NCBI GenBank assembly: GCA_949290035.1 | Contig: CASEQO010000140.1 | Location: forward strand, 1-14,644 | DNA length: 14,644 nucleotides | Source of the DNA: an uncultured Mycoplasmataceae bacterium | GTDB taxonomy: Bacteria; Bacillota_I; Bacilli_A; Mycoplasmatales; Mycoplasmoidaceae | Direction of reading: 5' to 3' | Part shown: positions 8,905-14,644 of the stretch, piece after piece | Position numbering within the stretch: the stretch's first letter is position 1 | How the letters are laid out: each line of letters opens with the position of its first letter | The notes under the pieces: model-generated | The model's input: only the letters and a program-made list of their open reading frames with translations | The model's database searches: none | What the model was told of the DNA's origin: nothing | Program-made: the position numbers and the translations under genes

Positions 8905-10530
8905 TTAGTTAAATCTAATTGTTGTTTTTAGATTAGATTCTCCTAGTCGATAAAAACTAGAGTAGTAGTTATATGTTGAAATAAGTCCTATTTCGTCATA
9001 AATGGTGATTTTAATGGTTTCTCCATACAACATACAGATATCTACTTGATTTAGATAAACACCGTCTTTTACGTCTAAATCAAAAGTTATTTCAATGTTT
9101 TCAAAAGTTTTATTATCTTTACATTTTGCAATTCTTTTTTTAATAGTGTCTTTGTTCATAAGTCCTCAAGGTAGTTTCATTTCATCTTTGTAAAGTTTAG
9201 TGTAACCATAACGGTCATTTTTAACTTGCTCTCAAAGTTTAAAAACGTGTTTATAATCAATACTTCCAGCTAAACACCATACTGGTTCAGAAATTCCATC
9301 TATATCAACTGTATTGCTTCCTAATTGAAAATTTGAATCATTCAAAGTAGTTAATTGAAATGATGAAAATTTAGATCCTGTTAAGTGTCCACCAAAACCT
9401 CCTTGTCAGTAATACTCATAAACTGTGTTGTTATTTCTTAAGAAATTACAAATCATCGGATAGTTGAAGAAAGGAAATGTTTTTCCCATGTAATAAGCGT
9501 TTCAAATTGAAATGTGTGAATTAATATTTGTAGTGCTTCACATATAGGCTTTTAATGAATTATGTATTTTATCTGCTTGGTCTTCTGATTTTCCAGAGCA
9601 ATAATAATCTGCAAGACCATCACAAGTACCAATTCAATAGCTATATCCTGCACTACCTGAACTACCTTCTATTCTATTTTTCCCTGATGAATCATCTTGA
9701 ACTGGGCCGTAATGAGATTCTCAAACTAATCAATTTGGTTCTGCTAACCACTCAAATGCTTTTCCTAGTCTATCTCAACTTGGAAGTTGTAAAAGGACTT
9801 TATCATCATTTTGGACGAAATTAACACAAACTGGTTCCAAAGTTCTGAAAGGATGAGTAATTCTTGAAATAGAGTAATCTCAATCTTCTTCTTTATCGTT
9901 TGTTTTTTTAGTTCTTTTACACTTAAAACTGATCTGACCAATAAATGAGTAAAATGGAACTGTGATTTTAACTTGCTTAACTTTTCTTTTCAAAGTATCT
10001 TGAACTAAGAACTCTCAATTTTGAGACGATTTAATAAGATTTGAATTTAGCTGTAATGCTTTAAACTCGGCATATCTTATTTTTTGACGGTCTTTAAATT
10101 CATTCATTTCTTTGATTATGTAGATTGGAATACCTTTCGAACTAGTTCTATTTAAAGGTTCTAGTGTCATAATACAAAAATTAGATTTTACTTTTTCAAA
10201 GATAGGTTTTTCTAGAACAAAGAATCTTAGTTCTGTTTGAAATGCAAGTGTTTTTGATAAACTATCTGAATGAAATGGTTGAACCATTTTAGAATAATTG
10301 TTTGACATTCACACGTCAATTTTTCCATAAAACCTCATAGAAAATTGTTGAATAGTTGTAGATTCTTCATCAATGAACAAATTATCTACATCTACTTTTC
10401 CATCTGGATCATTTAGTTCATAGAAAAACATTTGTGTTTTTGCACTTTTATCAAAAAAACATTCAGGCATTTCTGTATCTAGAATGTCATATTGAAAATA
10501 GGTTGGTGCTAATTTATTCTTTAGAGCCAT
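8905..10530 (-). CDS. Phage structural protein of unknown family (541 aa)
   Basis: The frame is ATG 10530 to TAA 8905-8907 and is continuous once 12 TGA codons are read as Trp; two further Trp are TGG. The start follows AAGGAATTAA and lies 17 bases inside the upstream membrane-protein gene. There are no membrane segments or signal peptide. The chain is rich in Trp, Tyr, Phe and Gly, with beta-type stretches such as WVQ-less aromatic clusters at about residues 300-330 (GYSYWIGTCDGLADYYCSG) and 390-410 (YWQGGFGGHLTGS), suggesting a beta-rich folded virion protein. Its place between portal and scaffold fits a tail-knob, collar or head-decoration component of a short-tailed phage. I could not assign a family. 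Confidence 0.75.
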
Positions 10531-10843
10531 TTAATTCCTTTTCTTTTAGCTTTAAATCCATTTCAAGATTTTTATTTTTCAAAGTTCTTGTTTTCATTCA
10601 AGCTAAAACTCTTGTGATTGGATATCAGATAACAAAACATATCCCAAGAAATAAACCTATCAAAAATGCTATTCCAGCAATTTGTCCTGCTGTTAAATCA
10701 TGTCCAGGTGTGTTTAAAACTACTTGAGTTCATTTTCCAATATTAGCATTTGATGCAAGACTTATTCCTACTCCTAGAACAGAAGCTCCAGATGCAAAAA
10801 GAAATGCATAGATAAATCTTTTTATTCATTTTTTAATTTTCAT
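10514..10843 (-). CDS. Two-helix membrane protein, holin-like (109 aa)
   Basis: The frame is ATG 10843 to TAA 10514-10516, with four TGA Trp codons. A basic start (MKIKKWIKRF) precedes a Gly/Ala-rich hydrophobic segment (10-31). A short polar loop follows (SNANIGKWTQ...TPGHD), then a second hydrophobic segment (54-75) and a strongly charged, Lys-rich cytoplasmic tail (83-109) that looks helical. The size, two helices and charged tail are those of class II-type holins. The gene overlaps both neighbours (11 bases with the 33-residue ORF and 17 with the 541-residue gene), so it is made with head proteins. A virion or connector-associated membrane protein is an alternative. The host has no cell wall, so a holin would need no endolysin; none is seen. 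Confidence 0.8.
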
Positions 10844-10934
10844 TGATTTGCCTAATTAAATCATTTATTTGATTTTTATCCATTGGTTGAACATTGTGCT
10901 CATTTCCAAAAATATCTAATTGTTTTTCATTCAT
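10833..10934 (-). CDS. Very small ORF after portal (33 aa)
   Basis: The frame is ATG 10934 to TAA 10833-10835, encoding MNEKQLDIFG...QINEN, without Trp or membrane segment. Its start shares one base with the portal stop (TAATG), the same coupling junction used by the fibre gene. Its end overlaps the next start by 11 bases. The exact fit between two genes is the main reason to believe it is translated. It may be a head or portal accessory peptide, or simply a coupling leader for the membrane protein. Function unknown. Confidence 0.55.
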   Translation of the reverse strand: MNEKQLDIFGNEHNVQPMDKNQINDLIRQINEN

Positions 10935-12367
10935 TATTCTTCTCCTTCTTCTTGATTTTCTATTTCTTCTTTTGGTATTTCATTTGATTCAAACTCTTGA
11001 TCAACATTTTCATTTTCTTCGTTTTGAATATTTAGTTGAAATAGCTCTAATAGTTCTAAACTTTCAATGTAGTTTTTACCTGAAAGAATAGACATAGCTC
11101 TTGCCTCATCCATCAAGTTATTTGTTTTTGCTTGAATTACATAATTTAGTTTTTCCATTTCAGACATTCCTAGACTTTGAGATGATATAACTAATATTTC
11201 ATCTTTGTCATTTCAATTTGCTTTATAAACTTTTTCAAGCATGTCTTGTAAAAAGTTTTGCAAAATTAAATTACGATAATTTTGATTATTGTAAGAATAT
11301 TCATTTTGACGAATGATTTCTCCAATACTTTGCTGCACTGTTCCTTTTGAATCAGTATCTGAACTAATTCCAATTTTTCTTAATATGAAATTTATTTTTT
11401 GCTTAAAAGCATCATTAAGAATTTGTCAGATAGGTTGTTTGGTAATTACATCAATTTGAACTTCACCTGTCTCTTCAATAATATCCCGTCCATAAAGCAC
11501 ACATGAACTAGCCATTAATCTTTGGTTTTTTCTTATTTGTTCAGAAGTATAGTCAGCATCAGACATAGATGCATTTATGTCTTTTACTTTTGACCCCATA
11601 TAGTGAGCTTCGTCATAGCATTTTTGAGCTATTGAAAATAACTCATTCATGTCATTTTCTATATTTCTGATTAAAGGGCTATATTCTTCATTAAAATTCA
11701 TAATGAATAGTGGAACAAAACCTAAGTTATGTTCTGAATTTAAACCTTCTCAAATTATACTAGCTAAGTCAATGTTTTCACATCACATTTCTAGTTCTTT
11801 TAGTTGAATTGCTTTTGCATCTTCTTTTACTTGATTATCTTTTATTTCACTTTCTTTGTAAAAGCTAGTTCAATATTTGTTTTCATTTACATTCACTAAA
11901 GCAAAAATTGGAGTTGTAGATATTCCGTTAATGAATTTAACAAGTAATTGTGCTGATTTAATCACGTTATTGATTTTTGTAAGTCTAATAATATTCACGT
12001 TTTCCGTGAAACAATATTTTTCTTTTTCTAAACCAAAACTAGGATGCATAAATAAACACGAGCATCCAGATATTGCACACTTTTTAGCTAGTGTATAAAT
12101 TTTCTTTTCTAGAAATTGCTTTTTAAGGAATTTATTTAATTCTTTAGTTTTGTCTTTGTCGAAAACTAAATCAGTTTTTACTAATGCGTCAATATTTTTA
12201 GTTGAAATTAAGTCAACAGCAGCAATGTTTGATAAGTAATCATAAATTGAGCTAAAAAATAAATCTTTATCTAAGTTAAATGGAGTTCCGTCTAAATAAG
12301 TATCAATATTTTCTTTTTGTTGTTGTTTATTTCTAAAATCTTGTCTAGTTATTGCTTCCAGCGTCAT
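10934..12367 (-). CDS. Phage portal protein (477 aa)
   Basis: The frame is ATG 12367 to TAA 10934-10936; TGA codons at 11870-11872 and 11426-11428 among others are Trp. AAAGGTGA just upstream is a good ribosome site inside the 62-residue gene, which overlaps by 23 bases. Length suits a portal of SPP1/SPP-like type. The central region (about 230-300) is helical, with a long segment around NDMNELFSIAQKCYDEAHYM. The later part (VQQSIGEIIRQNEYSYNNQ and SQSLGMSEMEKLNYVIQAK) looks like the stem and crown helices of portals. The last ~40 residues are very acidic. Twelve copies normally form the ring through which terminase pumps DNA. The assignment rests on size, helical pattern and place after terminase; it is the best candidate in the operon. 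Confidence 0.75.
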
Positions 12368-12533
12368 TTAGTTCACCTTTTAGAATATTTTTAACTTCAT
12401 TTAACTCGTTTAAGATTAATTTCTCGCTTGGATTAGCGTGACTGATTACATTTTCAAGTATCTCAATTGAAATATCTAATTGTTCAACTAGATTCATTGA
12501 TTTAATGTGTTTTAAAATTAGTTCTCTGTTCAT
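12345..12533 (-). CDS. Small helical protein before portal (62 aa)
   Basis: The frame is ATG 12533 to TAG 12345-12347, with AGGAC upstream. The sequence is helical (LVEQLDISIEILENVIS then EKLILNELNEVKNILKGEL), predicting a two-helix bundle split by a short turn (HANPS). There is no Trp. It overlaps the portal start by 23 bases and carries the portal ribosome site, which argues that it is translated. Its helical layout loosely resembles the 58-residue protein encoded divergently 36 bases away. It could be a small head protein or a remnant of small terminase, but no DNA-binding motif is clear. Confidence 0.65.
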   Translation of the reverse strand: MNRELILKHIKSMNLVEQLDISIEILENVISHANPSEKLILNELNEVKNILKGELNDAGSNN

Positions 12534-12546
12534 TTTTTGTCCTAAA

Positions 12547-12554
12547 ATTTTATA
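12547..12554 (-). promoter_or_regulatory. Possible -10 element in the 36-bp divergent gap
   Basis: TATAAAAT on the minus strand lies 14-21 bases upstream of the 62-residue gene, with no good -35. It could restart transcription of portal and downstream genes after the terminator at 12752-12780. The same bases read ATTTTATA on the plus strand, so direction is ambiguous. Confidence 0.3.
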
Positions 12555-12556
12555 TG

Positions 12557-12565
12557 AAAGGAGGT
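12557..12565 (+). promoter_or_regulatory. Near-perfect Shine-Dalgarno of the opposite-strand gene
   Basis: AAAGGAGGT is a full match to the 16S anti-Shine-Dalgarno consensus, ending 4 bases before ATG 12570. It is stronger than the sites of the minus-strand phage genes and fixes both the strand and the start of the 58-residue gene. Confidence 0.8.
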
Positions 12566-12569
12566 AATT

Positions 12570-12746
12570 ATGGATAGAAAAAAATTTAATGAATACATAG
12601 ATGAAGAGATTGAAATTTTAGTATCTAAATTGAAATATTTAAATACTGAAATGTCCAACTATGAAACTATCAATAGAAATGTAGATTTAATAAATAAAGT
12701 TTATGTAGCAATAGAAAATCTAATTTCTTTGAAAGAAAAAATTTAA
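12570..12746 (+). CDS. Opposite-strand moron-like small gene (58 aa)
   Basis: ATG 12570 to TAA 12744-12746, directly after a near-perfect Shine-Dalgarno and followed six bases later by a terminator hairpin. The product, MDRKKFNEYIDEEIEIL...ENLISLKEKI, is charged and helical, probably two antiparallel helices or a coiled coil, with no cysteine or Trp. It is the only plus-strand gene within the minus-strand phage operon, and it has its own signals, the classic layout of a moron added to a phage genome. Such genes often act during lysogeny or alter the host, for example as regulators or exclusion factors. A promoter would have to lie inside the 62-residue gene; I see no strong one. Function unknown. 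Confidence 0.75.
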   Translation: MDRKKFNEYIDEEIEILVSKLKYLNTEMSNYETINRNVDLINKVYVAIENLISLKEKI

Positions 12747-12751
12747 TTTAT

Positions 12752-12780
12752 AAAATAGTGAATTTATTTCGCTATTTTTT
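12752..12780 (+). terminator. Intrinsic terminator after the 58-aa gene
   Basis: AAATAGTGAA pairs with TTCGCTATTT (10 bp, one G-U) around loop TTTAT, followed by a T run to 12781 on the plus strand. On the minus strand a shorter T run follows, so it may also reduce transcription coming from the terminase gene. The stop codon of the minus-strand 46-residue ORF (12764-12766) lies inside the loop and stem. Confidence 0.8.
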
Positions 12781-12904
12781 TATTTTCTTCTTCTATATAT
12801 TCATAAATTTTTTTTACATCTACAAAATTAAGAATATTCTTTGATTCAGCAAAAGAAATTAATTCACCTAAATCAATTATTTTTTTGTTGATAAAATCTC
12901 TCAT
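12764..12904 (-). CDS. Small ORF after terminase (46 aa)
   Basis: ATG 12904 to TAA 12764-12766, with AAGGAAA as ribosome site and an 8-base gap from the terminase stop. The product MRDFINKKIIDLGELIS...IEEENKKIAK is helical and charged, with no Trp or membrane segment. It ends inside the terminator of the convergent 58-residue gene. The start signal and operon spacing support it. Function unknown; small helical proteins next to terminase are sometimes packaging accessory factors, but nothing here proves that. Confidence 0.6.
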   Translation of the reverse strand: MRDFINKKIIDLGELISFAESKNILNFVDVKKIYEYIEEENKKIAK

Positions 12905-12912
12905 ATTTTTCC

Positions 12913-14418
12913 TTAATTATCATATTCCCTAAATATTTCATTTTTCATTTGCAACAAATATTTTTGTTGCGTTGGTGTAAAAATTAAACTGAATAGTGAA
13001 CTAATAGCATATTCAAAAGCTTGTGAACCATCGTCGTTTCCATCTTTTGGATTTCCGTTCTTTAAAAGAACTCTTGAATTTCATTCAGATATACAATTGT
13101 TGTAAATGTGTGGAGCTACATAAATTCTTTTCATACCCATTAAAGCACGAACCGCAGCTACACGAATTTTGTTTCCAGCAATTCCAAATTTAGATGCTGC
13201 TTTTGGACATTCAATCATTGGTTGATAATATGACTTTTTTCAATATTCGGTCAAATAGCTTCTAATGACTGTGTCTTTTGAGTCAATGTAAATTTTCACG
13301 GACTTTGGTAAAAGTCAATTTTTGTTTTTGACAATCACATTTTCAATGAAATTTCAAATCTTATTCACTTGTTGAGGATCATTAAGTTTTTCATTTTCTT
13401 TTGCTCTTTTATCTTCATATTCTCATTGGTCAATGATTTGAATTTTAAAATAATCTTCAGAAATAATAACTGCTTTGATTACTGTTTTATCTCTTTTTGA
13501 ACTATAGTCAATTCCAAAAATTAAATATCCTCTTTCCTGATTTTCTGAATTAATTTTTTGAACTAGTTTCAAGTTTTCGCCGTATGCAGAATCTTCATAA
13601 TACATTCCACATCCGCCAACAATACACTTAAATTTACTGTAATCAATTCTTTTTAGGTTTTCGTATTCTATTTCGGTTTCTTTGTCTGTGAACTCATTTA
13701 CCCCAGCACCAGAACACACATAAAGCAGTCCTAGACCACCAAATGCGTCTGGATTGTAAAGAAATTGCTTTCCACGTTTTAAAAGTCTTTGTTCATCTTT
13801 TGAAACGTAAGGAGATATGTAAGTTTCTTTAAATTTTGAAAGTGGATCTCAGTCATTGTAGCTAATTAGAATTTGACGTCTTCCACCCTTTGGTAATCTA
13901 CCACGAAAACATGTAGATTTAATAGACTCAAATCTCATGATTAGTTCGTCGTCAGAAATGTTGTCACCTTCTTTTTTGGTTTGTTGAATAGGTTCTTCAA
14001 GTCAGATTAAAGAAAAGTAATGATCAATGCTTGGAGGTTCTAGACCAGCAATACTATCGTATCGGTCAAAACTACCAAAGTAAACTCTTTGCTTAGTTTC
14101 TAGATTTATGAAATAGATTTCTTTTCCTTGATTGATTTGTCAATATTTTTTTCAATCGTACCCAATTCTTTTTTCTAGATCATCGAAAGCTTTAATTATT
14201 GCTTTCAATGTAGTTTCTCTGTTGTCTTTTGAGTACTTTCTCAAAACTAGAACACATGCTCTTTTGTCACTCAAAAGTGTGATTACTACTTTTCTTGCGA
14301 ATACTGAACTCTTTTTTGCATTCTTTGCTGTTTCGTAAATACAGTAGTACGAATCGAAAACAAAAAGCTCAGCATAATTTTTTGTCACATATTCAGAGAT
14401 GTTAATTTTTTTAACCAT
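12913..14418 (-). CDS. terL: Terminase large subunit (501 aa)
   Basis: The frame is ATG 14418 to TAA 12913-12915; TGA codons (first at 14152-14154) are Trp. The N-terminal ATPase has a Walker B strand FSLIWLEE (135-142) with the catalytic acids at 141-142, preceded by the coupling region FGSFDRYDSIAGLE. The Walker A position reads TAKNAKKSS (30-38): Lys36 and Ser37 remain, but the usual glycines are missing. The C-terminal nuclease has RNase H-type acids at FGIDYSSKRD (Asp304), IYIDSKD (Asp379) and GNDDGSQAFEYA (Asp462/463), close to the PBSX-type terminase pattern. The enzyme cuts concatemeric phage DNA and drives it through the portal. It is the first gene of the late operon, has a 5' leader without Shine-Dalgarno, and no small subunit is visible downstream. 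Confidence 0.88.
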
Positions 14419-14439
14419 AATTTTTGTTTTAAATTTTTG

Positions 14440-14478
14440 GCTAAAAATCGATTCAAATTTCTAAATTTAGAATATCAC
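14440..14478 (-). repeat. Right copy of the edge-flanking inverted repeat
   Basis: Read on the minus strand this is GTGATATT (14471-14478), 14 bases, then TTGAATCGATTTTTAGC (14440-14456). The left copy at 2167-2202 has the same parts 11 bases apart in the opposite orientation. Here the block lies between the predicted -10 of the late promoter and the terminase start, a typical repressor position. Confidence 0.55.
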
Positions 14479-14498
14479 AAAATTTTGAAAATTTTCAA
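14469..14498 (-). promoter_or_regulatory. Probable late promoter upstream of terminase
   Basis: On the minus strand a -35 TTGAAA (complement of 14493-14498) and a -10 TATTCT (complement of 14469-14474) are 18 bases apart, predicting a start near 14462 and a leader of about 44 bases. An 18-bp perfect palindrome overlaps the -35, and the AATCGATT palindrome (14446-14453) lies just downstream of the start, so the promoter looks controlled. Confidence 0.5.
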
Positions 14499-14500
14499 AA
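14483..14500. promoter_or_regulatory. 18-bp perfect palindrome over the -35 (operator candidate)
   Basis: TTTTGAAAATTTTCAAAA is self-complementary over all 18 bases and covers the predicted -35. A dimeric repressor or activator could bind it. The A and T tracts also predict curved DNA. Confidence 0.5.
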
Positions 14501-14529
14501 AAAAATTTTTTGGTGTTTGTTGATTAAAT

Positions 14530-14557
14530 CCCCGGACCCCTATTTTTTTACCCCCCC
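14530..14557. other. G/C-rich island (cos/pac or origin candidate)
   Basis: CCCCGGACCCC, then TATTTTTTTA, then seven C in a row: the densest G/C stretch of the window, in noncoding DNA about 110 bases upstream of the terminase start. Cohesive-end and packaging sites of tailed phages commonly lie next to terminase genes and are G/C-rich. On the minus strand the G runs (7, 4, 4) could also form a G-quadruplex. C7 and T7 runs are prone to slippage. Confidence 0.45.
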
Positions 14558-14584
14558 TAAAGTGCAAATGTAATCAAAAGTGCG

Positions 14585-14617
14585 TGTTAATACACATTAA
14601 CAAGCAATAACAAGCAA
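14585..14617. repeat. Inverted repeat followed by tandem 10-mer
   Basis: TGTTAAT (14585-14591) and ATTAACA (14596-14602) form a perfect 7-bp inverted repeat around ACAC. TAACAAGCAA then occurs twice in tandem (14598-14607, 14608-14617), overlapping the right arm. The layout resembles a protein-binding control site or short iterons. No gene is seen from 14479 to the window end. Confidence 0.5.
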
Positions 14618-14644
14618 GTATGCTAGTTGGTATTAAGTTATGTG

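Noticed and set aside
9555-9824. Open plus-strand stretch rich in Leu and Tyr
   Set aside because: Lies antisense within the continuous 541-residue frame; hydrophobic look is an artefact of AT-rich antisense reading.
10434-10727. Plus-strand open stretch across the membrane-protein gene
   Set aside because: Antisense to two overlapping minus-strand genes with proper starts; no start signal of its own.
12913-14418. phi29-like packaging ATPase and protein-primed genome
   Set aside because: The protein is 501 residues with a full C-terminal nuclease, unlike the short nuclease-free gp16 ATPases, and no protein-primed polymerase or terminal protein is seen.
1-14644. CRISPR arrays, tRNA genes and insertion sequences
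   Set aside because: No regularly spaced repeats, no cloverleaf with TTCGA-type arm, and no transposase was found on either strand.

Overview
The window is strongly AT-rich DNA from a wall-less bacterium (Mollicutes: Mycoplasma, Ureaplasma or Spiroplasma type) or its virus. The main evidence is the genetic code. Under the standard code the minus strand breaks into short open stretches, but nearly every break is a TGA. Read as tryptophan (table 4), the pieces join in the same frame into long, tightly packed genes. In the 541-residue protein I count 12 Trp codons as TGA and 2 as TGG. The species cannot be named from sequence alone.

Layout. Positions 1-1473 (+) are the 3' part of a gene with a complete calcineurin-like metallophosphoesterase site. 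Positions 1474-2278 hold no protein gene that I can see, but contain a compact RNA-like element ending in a good intrinsic terminator (about 1575-1708), several inverted repeats and an (AT)9 run. Positions 14418 down to 2279 (minus strand) form a phage packaging, head and fibre operon. In transcription order it encodes: terminase large subunit, a 46-residue ORF, a 62-residue ORF, portal, a 33-residue ORF, a two-helix membrane protein, a 541-residue unknown, scaffold, lipoprotein, major capsid, a 366-residue hydrophobic protein, an 871-residue fibre-like protein, a zinc-ribbon protein and an 83-residue two-helix membrane protein. Many junctions overlap, which suggests translational coupling. 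One 58-residue gene (12570-12746) lies on the opposite strand inside the operon with its own Shine-Dalgarno and terminator, like a phage moron. Positions 14419-14644 hold the likely late promoter, palindromes, a G/C-rich island and short repeats.

How the genes fit together. Terminase pumps DNA through the portal into a shell of capsid protein built on the scaffold. The 871-residue protein looks like a connector domain fused to a receptor-binding fibre. No tape measure, tail tube, endolysin or small terminase is recognisable, so a short-tailed particle is most likely. The lack of an endolysin fits a host without peptidoglycan. A 17-bp sequence occurs in inverted orientation at both edges of the phage block (2186-2202 and 14440-14456), each copy beside GTGATATT. 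It may mark element ends, recombination sites or shared operators.

Most functional names rest on motifs, gene order and general resemblance read by eye. No database search was possible.
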